From: Ruegeria sp. SCSIO 43209
GTDB lineage: Bacteria; Pseudomonadota; Alphaproteobacteria; Rhodobacterales; Rhodobacteraceae
Length of the DNA stretch: 64,000 nucleotides
Reading direction: 5' to 3'
NCBI RefSeq assembly: GCF_019904295.1
Contig: NZ_CP065359.1
Span: 1,265,001-1,329,000, forward strand
In this document: piece after piece, positions 48,223 through 58,625 of the stretch
Position numbering within the stretch: position 1 is the stretch's first letter
Layout of the letters: each line of letters opens with the position of its first letter
Notes under the pieces: model-generated
The model's database searches: none
What the model saw: the letters and a program-made list of their open reading frames with translations, nothing else
Told to the model about the DNA's origin: nothing
Position numbers and translations under genes: made by a program

Positions 48223-49149
48223 ATGGCTTTGCTGAACTTCAAGAAACGTGATGCGGTCGAAAACGGCCCTGTGAACCCGACCGTCGAAGCCTTTTTGCAG
48301 GGCTACTCGATCGAGGTGATGCCGCGCACTGCGGAAAAGGTCGAAGATTTCCGCGCGCTGCTGCCAGAAGGCACCCGTGTCTACATCGCCCATATCGAGG
48401 GCACGCCAATCGAAGACATGGTCAAAACTGCCAAGCGCATCGCGGCCGAAGGTTACCCTGTCATGCCGCATTTCCCGGCACGGATCATCAAGGATGCCGC
48501 AACGCTGGAAAACTGGATTTCCATGTATCAGGGTGAAGCGGGTGTCGAGCAGGCGCTTCTGCTGGCCGGTGGGGTCGCCAAACCGCATGGTGATTTCGAC
48601 AGCTCGATGCAGCTGCTGGAAACCGGACTGTTCGACAAGGCGGGGTTCAAGCGACTGCACGTAGCCGGTCACCCCGAAGGCAACAAGGATATCGATCCCG
48701 ACGGCTCGACCAAGAATGTCGATGACGCGCTGCGCTGGAAGCAGAAGTTTTCGGAAACCACCGACGCCGAAATGGCGCTGGCCACTCAGTTTGCGTTCGA
48801 CGCCAAGCCGATCATCGCTTGGGCGAACGGTCTGAAAGAAGCGGGTATTGATCTGCCGATCCATATCGGTATCGCGGGCCCGGCGAAGCTGCAGACGCTG
48901 ATCAAATTCGCTATCGCCTGCGGCGTTGGTCCATCGCTGAAAGTCCTGCAGAAGCGCGCCATGGACGTGTCCAAGCTGCTGTTGCCTTACGAGCCAACCG
49001 ATGTGGTCACCGAACTGGCCAATCACAAGGCAGCCAACCCGGATTTCAATATCACCAAGGTACACTTCTTCCCGCTGGGCGGGATCAAGACCAACGCCAA
49101 CTGGGCGATCAACAACGGCGGCGCTTCGGCAAAGCCGGTTAACTCCTAA
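48223..49149 (+). CDS. Divergent methylenetetrahydrofolate reductase
   Basis: A 308-residue TIM-barrel protein from MALLNFKKRD (GGGAGG upstream; an earlier ATG would add 12 residues). It belongs to the MTHFR superfamily: SIEVMPRTAEKVED has the Glu that corresponds to the catalytic Glu of MetF, and HVAGHPEGN matches the family's PE motif. The usual SFEFFPPK motif is not present. It probably interconverts methyl- and methylene-THF, or a related reaction. It is followed by the methyl-THF methyltransferase gene after nine bases. Confidence 0.83.
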   Translation: MALLNFKKRDAVENGPVNPTVEAFLQGYSIEVMPRTAEKVEDFRALLPEGTRVYIAHIEGTPIEDMVKTAKRIAAEGYPVMPHFPARIIKDAATLENWISMYQGEAGVEQALLLAGGVAKPHGDFDSSMQLLETGLFDKAGFKRLHVAGHPEGNKDIDPDGSTKNVDDALRWKQKFSETTDAEMALATQFAFDAKPIIAWANGLKEAGIDLPIHIGIAGPAKLQTLIKFAIACGVGPSLKVLQKRAMDVSKLLLPYEPTDVVTELANHKAANPDFNITKVHFFPLGGIKTNANWAINNGGASAKPVNS

Positions 49150-49158
49150 GGAACGGAC

Positions 49159-50223
49159 ATGACCCGTACAGTCGTAGAATCAAAAACAAAAACTGCCGTT
49201 CTGGGCTTTGACGAGCCGTTCTGCGTTATCGGTGAGCGGATCAACCCAACGGGCCGTAAGAAACTGGCTGCCGAATTGGAAGCAGGCGATTTCTCGACAG
49301 TCGAAAAGGATGCTCTGGCGCAGGTCGCTGCAGGCGCGACCGTTCTGGATATCAACGCAGGTGTCGTCTACAACTCGAACCCCAACCCGAACGAGACCGA
49401 GCCGCCGCTGATGACCAAGATCGTCGAGCTGGTGCAGGGGCTTGTTGATGTACCGCTATGCATCGATTCTTCGGTTCCGGGCGCTTTGGAAGCCGGTCTT
49501 GAGGCGGCGGAAGGTCGTCCGCTGTTGAACTCGGTCACCGGTGAAGAAGAGCGTCTGGAACTGGTTCTGCCACTGGTCAAGAAATACAACGTACCCGTTG
49601 TGGCGATCTCGAACGATGACACCGGAATCTCGGAAGACCCCGATGTGCGTTTTGCCGTCGCCAAAACCATCGTTGAGCGTGCAGCCGATCACGGCATCCC
49701 GGCTCATGACATCGTAGTCGATCCGCTGGTCATGCCGATTGGTGCGATGGCAACTGCTGGCCAGCAGGTGTTTGCTCTGGTCCGTCGTCTGCGGGAAGAG
49801 CTGGGCGTGAACACCACATGCGGCGCGTCCAACATCTCGTTCGGCCTGCCGAACCGTCACGGTATTAACAACGCCTTCCTGCCGATGGCAATGGGTGCCG
49901 GAATGACTTCTGCGATCATGAACCCGGTGGCTCTGCCGGTGACGCAGAAGAAGATTGCCGAAAAGAAAGAGGCCGTTGCTGCCGCCGGTATCATTCTGCC
50001 CGAGGATATGGACGACGAAACCTTTGTACAGATGTTCGGTCTGGGTTCGACCCTTCCGCGTGCGGGCAAAGAGATGGAGGCCATCCGCGCCGCCAACCTG
50101 CTGACCAACAACGACGCACATGGCGGTGAGTGGATCAGGTTCAACAAACCACCCGCCGAGGCCGGAGCCGAAGGCGAGGGTGCACGCGGACGTCGTGGCG
50201 GTGGTCGTCGTCGCCGCGCTTAA
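49159..50223 (+). CDS. Methyltetrahydrofolate:corrinoid/cobalamin methyltransferase
   Basis: A 354-residue pterin-binding-domain protein: GERINPTGRKKL, LDINAGVVYNS, CIDSSVPGALEAGL and GASNISFGLPNRH are the typical AcsE/MtgA-type segments. It moves a methyl group between tetrahydrofolate and a corrinoid protein. The last 14 residues form an Arg/Gly tail (GARGRRGGGRRRRA). It ends the PF13769-metF-methyltransferase operon, and a terminator follows. Confidence 0.9.
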   Translation: MTRTVVESKTKTAVLGFDEPFCVIGERINPTGRKKLAAELEAGDFSTVEKDALAQVAAGATVLDINAGVVYNSNPNPNETEPPLMTKIVELVQGLVDVPLCIDSSVPGALEAGLEAAEGRPLLNSVTGEEERLELVLPLVKKYNVPVVAISNDDTGISEDPDVRFAVAKTIVERAADHGIPAHDIVVDPLVMPIGAMATAGQQVFALVRRLREELGVNTTCGASNISFGLPNRHGINNAFLPMAMGAGMTSAIMNPVALPVTQKKIAEKKEAVAAAGIILPEDMDDETFVQMFGLGSTLPRAGKEMEAIRAANLLTNNDAHGGEWIRFNKPPAEAGAEGEGARGRRGGGRRRRA

Positions 50224-50244
50224 GGTAAATAAAACAATGGATTG

Positions 50245-50270
50245 GGCCGGATTTTTTGATCCGGCCTTTT
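50245..50270 (+). terminator. Intrinsic terminator of the one-carbon operon
   Basis: GGCCGGAT-TTTTTG-ATCCGGCC is followed by TTTT. It is an eight-pair stem, 21 bases after the methyltransferase stop. Confidence 0.9.
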
Positions 50271-50334
50271 CGATTCGTCAGCGTTTGTTGACCCTTGAAC
50301 CCCAGTAAAGAGCAGTGCTAATCAATGCCCAGCG

Positions 50335-50408
50335 GCGGGTATGATGTAATGGTAGCCTGTCAGCTTCCCAAGCTGAACGCGCGGGTTCGATTCCCGCTAC
50401 CCGCTCCA
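50335..50408 (+). tRNA. tRNA-Gly (CCC anticodon)
   Basis: A 74-base tRNA with encoded CCA. The acceptor GCGGGTA pairs with TACCCGC; the anticodon stem TCAGC/GCTGA encloses TTCCCAA, giving CCC. The T loop TTCGATT is standard. Confidence 0.96.
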
Positions 50409-50409
50409 A

Positions 50410-51267
50410 TCATTCTGCGCGTCGGGCTTGATAGAGGTTGATCATCGCCGGGATGAGGATCTCCGAACTAGACTTATACTGTCGGAACTCTTTTGCGACC
50501 GCTTCTTGAATAGCGTCAGTATCAGCCTCACTCCCTTCGAAATGAGCAACAACACGGCCCGCAGGACCAACACGTGTCACCAGCCTCGCCGTGCCTTCAA
50601 CTCCGCCAAAACCCGTCAGGTTCACTGTGATCGCGTCGCCGGTTATTTCAGACAACCCCGCTTGGGTCATCAGACCTTTGACATGGTCGATGTCGTGGAA
50701 CGCCAGCGGCCCGGGCGCATAGCGGTCTACGCGGGGCGGTTGACCCATTCGCCGAACGGCGACGACATGGGGTATCTTGAACCACGGGTTGACGTCCAAT
50801 GGCCCCCAGGAAGCGAACGTCATTTGCCCACCGGGTTTCAGTGCCGAGGCGATGTTTCGGAATGCTGCGATCGAGTCGCTAAAGAACATGACACCAAACC
50901 GGGAGATTGCGGCATCCATTTGTCCGGGTTCAAACGCGTAGGTTTGCGCATCCGCGTGCTGAAAAGTGATAGTCTGTATCCCGTCGCTTTCAGCACGTTT
51001 GGCTGCGCGGTCCAGAAAGGGCTGTGAAATGTCAGCGGCCAGAACGTGCCCGTTCGGCCCTACCGCGCGGGCGGCAGCGATTGCACTGACGCCCGTGCCA
51101 CATCCGATATCCAGCACCTTCATGCCTGCCGACAAGGCGGCCCGGTTCAGAACGAGATCAAGAACAGGCGCAAAGGCGTGGTCAAGCTGATCCTCATAGG
51201 TCAGCCATTTGGTGCCTTGTTCCGAGTTTCCCCAGAATTCCGCCTGTTCCTCGTTCACTGATGTCAT
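50410..51267 (-). CDS. Class I SAM-dependent methyltransferase
   Basis: A 285-residue methyltransferase with motif I VLDIGCGTGVSAIAA, the acidic end of motif II AADISQ and the post-motif segment ISRFGVMFFSDSIAAFRNI. It resembles UbiE-like small-molecule methyltransferases. It follows the RACo-like gene by 24 bases and may be in its transcript. The substrate is unknown. Its stop lies two bases beyond the end of tRNA-Gly on the other strand. Confidence 0.88.
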   Translation of the reverse strand: MTSVNEEQAEFWGNSEQGTKWLTYEDQLDHAFAPVLDLVLNRAALSAGMKVLDIGCGTGVSAIAAARAVGPNGHVLAADISQPFLDRAAKRAESDGIQTITFQHADAQTYAFEPGQMDAAISRFGVMFFSDSIAAFRNIASALKPGGQMTFASWGPLDVNPWFKIPHVVAVRRMGQPPRVDRYAPGPLAFHDIDHVKGLMTQAGLSEITGDAITVNLTGFGGVEGTARLVTRVGPAGRVVAHFEGSEADTDAIQEAVAKEFRQYKSSSEILIPAMINLYQARRAE

Positions 51268-51291
51268 GTTCGCCTCCTGTGGATGGGGCGA

Positions 51292-53337
51292 CTATGACCT
51301 CCGGCGGCGTCGGCGGCCAGATTTTTCCTCATCCCCGCCGCCGGTATTGAAGGACGGAGCGGGCAGGGTGACGACCTGGGCCAATTCAGGGAACGGATCG
51401 GTTTTGTGCGGGATCGCATTGGCGGCGACGAAATGGTCCTGAAACTTGGGCTCGATTGCCGTTTCGACCTTGGTGATCTCGCGCACCACGCGTTCGATCT
51501 CGGCCCGCGATCCGATGTTACACAGCGCGATCCGGGCACCGGTTCCAGCGGCATTACCCGCGCTGGAGACCTTCTCCAGCGGTGCATCAGGGATCATACC
51601 CAGCACCATCGCGTGTTTGGTCGAAATATGCGCGCCGAAGGCACCGGCCAGTACCACGCGATCCACACGGTCAACCTCCATCTCATCCATTAGGAGACGC
51701 GCTCCGGCGTAGAGCGCGGATTTAGCCAACTGGATGGCACGGATATCACCCTGAGTTACCGTGATACGCGGACCGCCCTCGGCGCTGGCGTCGTGGATCA
51801 GATAAGAGTTGGTGCGGCCTTCGGGAATGCAACGCGATGTGCCCGTCTGCGCGGCCGAGCCGATCAGCCCGCTTTCGTCCAGAAGACCTGCAATGCGCAT
51901 CTCGGCCACGGCCTCGATAATGCCTGAGCCGCAGATACCGGTGATGCCCGTGGTGGCAATGTCCTGATCAAAGCCTTCGTCATTCGACCATTTCTCGGAC
52001 CCGATCACGCGGAAACGCGGTTCTTTGGTGACAGGATCGATTTCGATTCGTTCAATCGCACCGGGCGCGGCTCTCTGGCCCGAGCTGATCTGGGCACCCT
52101 CAAATGCGGGGCCGGTGGGTGATGAACAGGCCAGAACGCGGTGGGTGTTGCCCAGCAAGATTTCCGCATTGGTACCCACATCCACGATCAGTACCAGATC
52201 GTCGGACTTGCCGGGTTCCTCGGATAGGGCAACGGCAGCGCAGTCCGCACCCACATGGCCCGCAATACACGGCAGGATGTAGACCTGCGCGCGTGGATTC
52301 ATCGTGGTCAGGTCCATCTCATGCGCAGGCAGGGACATGCTTTCCGAACTTGCCAACGCAAATGGGGCCTGACCCAGTTCAACCGGGTCCAGACCCAGCA
52401 GAAGGTGGTGCATGACCGGATTGCAGACGAACACTGTTTCGACGATCAAAGCGGCATCGATCCCGGCCTCATCAGCGATTGAAGTGGTCAGATCGTTGAT
52501 CGCTTCGCGCACGGCCCGGGTCATTTCCTTGTCGCCACCGGGATTCATCATGGCGTAAGACACGCGGCTCATCAGGTCTTCGCCGAAACGAATTTGCGGG
52601 TTCATCAGGCCGGAAGAAGCCTTGACTTCACCGGTTTCCAGATCGGTCAGGTGCGCAGCGATGGTGGTCGAGCCGAGGTCGATAGCCAGACCGTAAAGCC
52701 CATGTTCGTGCAGGCCGGGCCAAATTTCGACGATACGGGCCACGTTGTCCTTGTGGCCTTTGTGGACGGCGACCGTGACCTCCCATTTCCCTTTGCGCAG
52801 CACTGGCTGCAGCTTGGACATCAGCGACAGGTCGGCGGTGATTGCATCGATCTTCCACTGCTCGCGCAGGGCGCGTTCTAACCGTTCCAGATCGCCTGTG
52901 GGCGAGTGCATGTCGGGTTCTTCAACCACCACGAAATACAGGCGTGTTGCAGGGTCCATGGTGATGGCGCGGGCGGCGGCGGCCTTGCGGACCACCTGGC
53001 GGTGAACCTGGCTTTCAGGAGGCACGTCGATCACCACGTCACCCTGAACCGAGGCCTGACAGCCCAAACGGCGCCCGGGTTTCAAGCCTCGTTTGTCGTC
53101 ATAACGCTGTTCAACCGCGTTCCATTCGCTCAGCGCGTCCTCCGAGACGGTCACGCCATGCTTGGGAAACTCGCCATAGCTGGGGGTGATCTGACATTTC
53201 GAACAAATACCGCGTCCACCGCAGACTGAATCAAGATCGACACCCAACTGGCGCGCTGCCGTCAGGATTGGCGTGCCAACGGGAAAGTGTCCGCGTTTGC
53301 CGGACGGGGTGAAAACGACAAGAGGATCGGTGGTCAT
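51292..53337 (-). CDS. RACo-like corrinoid-activating [2Fe-2S] ASKHA protein
   Basis: A 681-residue protein from MTTDPLVVFTPSGKRG. Its N-terminal ferredoxin domain has Cys39, Cys45, Cys48 and Cys93 (C-x5-C-x2-C-x44-C) for a [2Fe-2S] cluster; a linker and an ATP-binding ASKHA domain follow (AIDLGSTTIAAHL, LVLIVDVGTNAEILLG and LAGAFGAHI). Members reactivate oxidised corrinoid methyl carriers using ATP (RACo/RamA-like). The C-terminus ends in an Arg-rich tail (SGRRRRRRS). The frame continues 57 codons upstream, but this start opens the domain. Confidence 0.9.
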   Translation of the reverse strand: MTTDPLVVFTPSGKRGHFPVGTPILTAARQLGVDLDSVCGGRGICSKCQITPSYGEFPKHGVTVSEDALSEWNAVEQRYDDKRGLKPGRRLGCQASVQGDVVIDVPPESQVHRQVVRKAAAARAITMDPATRLYFVVVEEPDMHSPTGDLERLERALREQWKIDAITADLSLMSKLQPVLRKGKWEVTVAVHKGHKDNVARIVEIWPGLHEHGLYGLAIDLGSTTIAAHLTDLETGEVKASSGLMNPQIRFGEDLMSRVSYAMMNPGGDKEMTRAVREAINDLTTSIADEAGIDAALIVETVFVCNPVMHHLLLGLDPVELGQAPFALASSESMSLPAHEMDLTTMNPRAQVYILPCIAGHVGADCAAVALSEEPGKSDDLVLIVDVGTNAEILLGNTHRVLACSSPTGPAFEGAQISSGQRAAPGAIERIEIDPVTKEPRFRVIGSEKWSNDEGFDQDIATTGITGICGSGIIEAVAEMRIAGLLDESGLIGSAAQTGTSRCIPEGRTNSYLIHDASAEGGPRITVTQGDIRAIQLAKSALYAGARLLMDEMEVDRVDRVVLAGAFGAHISTKHAMVLGMIPDAPLEKVSSAGNAAGTGARIALCNIGSRAEIERVVREITKVETAIEPKFQDHFVAANAIPHKTDPFPELAQVVTLPAPSFNTGGGDEEKSGRRRRRRS

Positions 53338-53501
53338 GAATGGCCTGCCTTTGTATTCGCGCGTATGCCGGCGAACATATGGGTTTGAACGCAAAGGGAA
53401 AGGGCATTCAGCGGCACGTTTTGCATTGCTTGCGTCGTTTTCGGGCGTGGCAGAAGCCCGCAGGGGAAAACAACTTGGGTTCGGGGCTTTCCCTCTGGTG
53501 A

Positions 53502-55001
<1,500 letters not shown>

Positions 55002-55061
55002 GTTTGTGAGATCCTTCAGGGGGTCTCTCGAAATTGATCGTGTAGACGAACGGAAATCGCG

Positions 55062-56225
55062 ATGACACCTGCTGCTCGGGTTCAGGCCTCGATCGAGATC
55101 CTCGATGACATTCTTGCCGGTGCACCGGTCGAGAAGGCGTTGACCGGCTGGGCTCGACGCAGTCGGTTCGCGGGATCTAAGGATCGCGCTGCGATCCGGG
55201 ATCATGTGTTTGATGCATTGCGGTGCAAACGATCCTTCTCGGCGCTCGGTGGGTCCAAGACGGGGCGCGGCCTGATGATCGGTGCCGCCCGATCCTTGGA
55301 CTCAGACCTAACGTCATTATTTTCGGGTGCGCGGTATGCACCTGCAGAGGTAACCGAAGCTGACCAACCCAGGTCATTTCGGAGCGACGCAGAACGTCTG
55401 GATATCCCCGAGTGGTTGTGGCCCCAATTTCAGGCCGCGTTGAAGGACGAAGCTGAACTTGCCGCAGCCGCGCTACAATCGCGCGCTCCGATTCATCTGA
55501 GGGTCAACCTGCTGAAAACTGACATGTCTACAGCCATTCAACGACTGGCTGCCGAGGAGATCACGGCGCATCCACATCCGGCCTGCGATACTGCATTGGA
55601 AGTTACCGAGGGCGCACGCAAGATATCTCAGAGCGGTCCGTATACAGATGGGCTGGTTGAGTTGCAGGATGCCGCAAGCCAGGCGGTTGTTGCCGCGCTT
55701 GATTTGCAGCCAGGCATGCGAGTTCTGGACTACTGTGCAGGCGGCGGTGGTAAGGCTTTGGCTTTGGCGGCAAGGGCCCCCGGCGTTCACGTCTTTGCCC
55801 ATGATGCCAGTCCCAAACGCATGCGGGATTTGTCAGCACGCGCGGCAAGGGCGGGCGCAGATGTCACGATCTTGACCACAGGCCAAGTCTCCAGTCAGGC
55901 GCCGTTCGATGTCGTTTTGACAGATGTGCCCTGTTCCGGCAGCGGATCGTGGCGCCGCGCACCGGCAGGGAAATGGGCGCTTACGCCGGAGCGCTTGGAC
56001 GAGCTGACGCAGATTCAGGCCGCTATACTACGAGACGTTTCACCTCTCGTTGCGCCCAAAGGCGTGCTTGCCTATGCGACCTGCTCGATGCTGACGATTG
56101 AAAACGACGGCATTATTGATGGATTCTTGGCCAGCAATCCCGAATGGCAGAGCGGATACCGCAAAACGTGGCTGGTTTCACACGGGACCGATGGATTTTT
56201 TACAGCACACTTGACGCGAATATAA
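55062..56225 (+). CDS. 16S rRNA (cytosine-C5)-methyltransferase RsmB-type
   Basis: A 387-residue rRNA methyltransferase of the RsmB/NOL1/NOP2 family. The second catalytic Cys is in TDVPCSGSGSWRR and the first Cys in YATCSML; the SAM motif is VLDYCAGGGGKALALAA. Residues about 1-80 form an NusB-like or PUA-type N-terminal part. It lies 60 bases after guaB and probably shares its transcript, though a possible weak hairpin near 55010 lies between. Confidence 0.88.
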   Translation: MTPAARVQASIEILDDILAGAPVEKALTGWARRSRFAGSKDRAAIRDHVFDALRCKRSFSALGGSKTGRGLMIGAARSLDSDLTSLFSGARYAPAEVTEADQPRSFRSDAERLDIPEWLWPQFQAALKDEAELAAAALQSRAPIHLRVNLLKTDMSTAIQRLAAEEITAHPHPACDTALEVTEGARKISQSGPYTDGLVELQDAASQAVVAALDLQPGMRVLDYCAGGGGKALALAARAPGVHVFAHDASPKRMRDLSARAARAGADVTILTTGQVSSQAPFDVVLTDVPCSGSGSWRRAPAGKWALTPERLDELTQIQAAILRDVSPLVAPKGVLAYATCSMLTIENDGIIDGFLASNPEWQSGYRKTWLVSHGTDGFFTAHLTRI

Positions 56226-56265
56226 ACTTTAAAACACAACCTTAAGAAGTTTATGTCACTGATCA

Positions 56266-56281
56266 TTAAGCAGCAATTAAC
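56266..56281 (+). promoter_or_regulatory. CtrA-type binding box upstream of cckA
   Basis: TTAAGCAGCAATTAAC matches the alphaproteobacterial CtrA consensus TTAA-N7-TTAAC exactly. It lies 47 bases before the cckA start. CckA starts the phosphorelay that activates CtrA, so a site here would make a feedback loop. Confidence 0.7.
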
Positions 56282-56328
56282 CATTGCAGGCAGATATTGA
56301 TCAGAAATTGTAATAATCCGGGCTGTTT

Positions 56329-58620
56329 ATGTCTATTCAATCTGAATTTAACCCCTCTCGATCAAGTGGATGGGGCATTGATCGTGGGCGCTATGCCTCG
56401 CTGGCATTGATCGCCATTTTATTGAGCGTACTTTCCTTCTTTAACGTTTTGCCGCCACGGTTAAGTGCCGGGGTCGCAGCCGTTGGCTTGTCCTTCCTGG
56501 TAGTAGTGGTCTTTGCCTTGGCGCGCGCTTGGATATTGAATCAGATCGAAGCGCAAACATACGCTGCGATGACGGGTTTTCTAGAGCAAGAAACCGATGC
56601 CTGTGTCATTTCGGATGCGACGGGCGAGGTGCTAGTTGCAAACGCTCAGGCCAATGCGCGTCTTATTCGGAACGCGGGTACGCGACTAGATGAGTCTCTG
56701 CGTACCGTATTTGCAAACCCGTCGGCGGTGCTGTTGCGTTTGCAGTCTCGTGCCCTGAAACGGGGCTTTTGGGAAGAAGATGTTGTCACGCGCGGACAAA
56801 CAATACCGGTGTCTGTTTCAAAGCTGGGTGAAAATCGGTTTTGCTGGCGTTTTAGAATAGATGCACCCCAGATCTGGCGCAGCGTGAAGCGGCCGGTTCT
56901 GACGGTCGGACGAAATGACGTGGTGCTGGATGCCAATGATGCGGCAATTGAACTTTTTGGTCAGATTCCCACATGCCTCAAGCCGATGGTTCAGGCTGGC
57001 GGTGCAGTTGATGGTAGCATCATACAGATTAAAACCGGGGAAACCGAAGCACCATTCACTGTCACAACGCTAAGGCACAGCGGTATTGTGCGTGAGTTGC
57101 TTTTGACGCCGCTGCAGCACGCCGAAGGACCGCAGCACACGACATCATTTGCAGATTTGCCAGTTGCGATCATGTGCATGTCTCCCGATGGAGATGTTAG
57201 CGAAGCAAACCACCTCGCAGTTGAATTGGTCGGTGAGATCCAACCGGGGCGGACGAATATCGAAAGCATGATGCAGGGGCTCGGCTATCCGATCAGGGAC
57301 TGGCTGGCGAGTGCTGCCGAACAAGGCGCAGCACCGCGGTCTGAATTCCTGCGTTTGGTGCGCAAGGACAAAGAGGTGTTTGTGCAAGTTACGCTGTCAC
57401 GGATTCTCAGGGATGGTCAGGTTTGTCTTATTGCGGTTCTGAACGATGCCACCGAACTGAAAACGATGGAGGCGCAGTTTGTCCAAGGCCAGAAGATGCA
57501 AGCCGTTGGGCAATTGGCTGGCGGGGTCGCACATGATTTCAATAACTTGCTGACGGCGATTTCGGGGCATTGTGATCTGTTGCTGTTGCGCCATGACCAA
57601 GATGACCCGAATTACGGCGATCTTGTACAGATCAATCAGAACGCCAACCGTGCTGCAGCGTTGGTCAGCCAGCTTCTGGCCTTTTCGCGCAAACAAACGC
57701 TCCGGCCCGAGGTGCTGGATCTGCGAGATACAATTTCAGACCTTATCCATTTGCTAAACCGTCTTGTGGGCGAGAAGGTCCGCCTGACGCTCAGTCATGA
57801 TCCGGTGCTCAAATCCGTCTGCGCGGACAAGCGCCAGTTAGAGCAGGTCTTGATGAACCTGGTCGTCAATGCGCGTGATGCGATGCCCGAGGGTGGGGAG
57901 ATTCGGATCGAGACCGAAGTAGTGACATTGGATCAATCGATCACGCGCGATCGGGCTACGGTACAGCCGGGGGAATATGTTACGGTCAAAGTCATCGACA
58001 GCGGCATCGGGATTCCTGCAGACAAACTGCAAAAAGTGTTTGAGCCATTTTATACGACCAAACGCACAGGCGAGGGGACGGGGCTGGGGCTATCGACTGT
58101 TTACGGGATCGTAAAACAGACTGGTGGTTTCATATTTGTCGACAGTGTACAGGACCGGGGAACGGAATTCACCGTGCTCTTGCCTGTGAGTTCCCGGGTC
58201 CAAGAATCGGAGCCTGAGGCCCCCGATACGTCAGAGGTGCAAAGTTCCCGATTGGGTGAAGGCGTGGTTCTGTTGGTCGAAGACGAAGCCCCGGTGCGCG
58301 CCTTCGCGACGCGGGCGCTTCGCTTGAAAGGCTACACTGTGCTTGAAGCTGAATCAGCCGAAGATGCACTGCAATTGTTGGACGACCCCAATTTGCTGGT
58401 GGATGTTTTTGTTACAGATGTGGTCATGCCCGGAATGGACGGCCCGACTTGGGTGCGCGAGGCCATGAAAACCCGCCCTAACGTTCGGGTGGTCTTCATG
58501 TCAGGCTATACTGAGGGGGCATTCGGCGAATCTGGTCCTCAGATTGAAAATTCCACCTTCCTGCCCAAGCCGTTTTCGTTGACCCAGCTGACCGAAGCGG
58601 TGTTTCAGCAAATGAATTGA
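56329..58620 (+). CDS. cckA: CckA-type hybrid histidine kinase
   Basis: A 763-residue hybrid kinase. Two N-terminal transmembrane helices (about 23-43 and 47-68) are followed by two or three PAS-like regions (about 75-370), a HisKA domain with His402 in GGVAHDFNNLLTA, an HATPase domain (NARDAMPEGG, DSGIGIPADKLQKVFEPF and GTGLGLSTVYGIV) and a receiver with Asp697 in TDVVMPGMDG. This is the CckA layout, which phosphorylates CtrA through ChpT in Caulobacter and Rhodobacterales. It lies between rsmB and recA. Confidence 0.92.
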   Translation: MSIQSEFNPSRSSGWGIDRGRYASLALIAILLSVLSFFNVLPPRLSAGVAAVGLSFLVVVVFALARAWILNQIEAQTYAAMTGFLEQETDACVISDATGEVLVANAQANARLIRNAGTRLDESLRTVFANPSAVLLRLQSRALKRGFWEEDVVTRGQTIPVSVSKLGENRFCWRFRIDAPQIWRSVKRPVLTVGRNDVVLDANDAAIELFGQIPTCLKPMVQAGGAVDGSIIQIKTGETEAPFTVTTLRHSGIVRELLLTPLQHAEGPQHTTSFADLPVAIMCMSPDGDVSEANHLAVELVGEIQPGRTNIESMMQGLGYPIRDWLASAAEQGAAPRSEFLRLVRKDKEVFVQVTLSRILRDGQVCLIAVLNDATELKTMEAQFVQGQKMQAVGQLAGGVAHDFNNLLTAISGHCDLLLLRHDQDDPNYGDLVQINQNANRAAALVSQLLAFSRKQTLRPEVLDLRDTISDLIHLLNRLVGEKVRLTLSHDPVLKSVCADKRQLEQVLMNLVVNARDAMPEGGEIRIETEVVTLDQSITRDRATVQPGEYVTVKVIDSGIGIPADKLQKVFEPFYTTKRTGEGTGLGLSTVYGIVKQTGGFIFVDSVQDRGTEFTVLLPVSSRVQESEPEAPDTSEVQSSRLGEGVVLLVEDEAPVRAFATRALRLKGYTVLEAESAEDALQLLDDPNLLVDVFVTDVVMPGMDGPTWVREAMKTRPNVRVVFMSGYTEGAFGESGPQIENSTFLPKPFSLTQLTEAVFQQMN

Positions 58621-58625
58621 AAACG

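Noticed and set aside
55008..55026. Hairpin after guaB as a terminator
   Set aside because: The stem is imperfect and no T-run follows; it may be only a weak hairpin.
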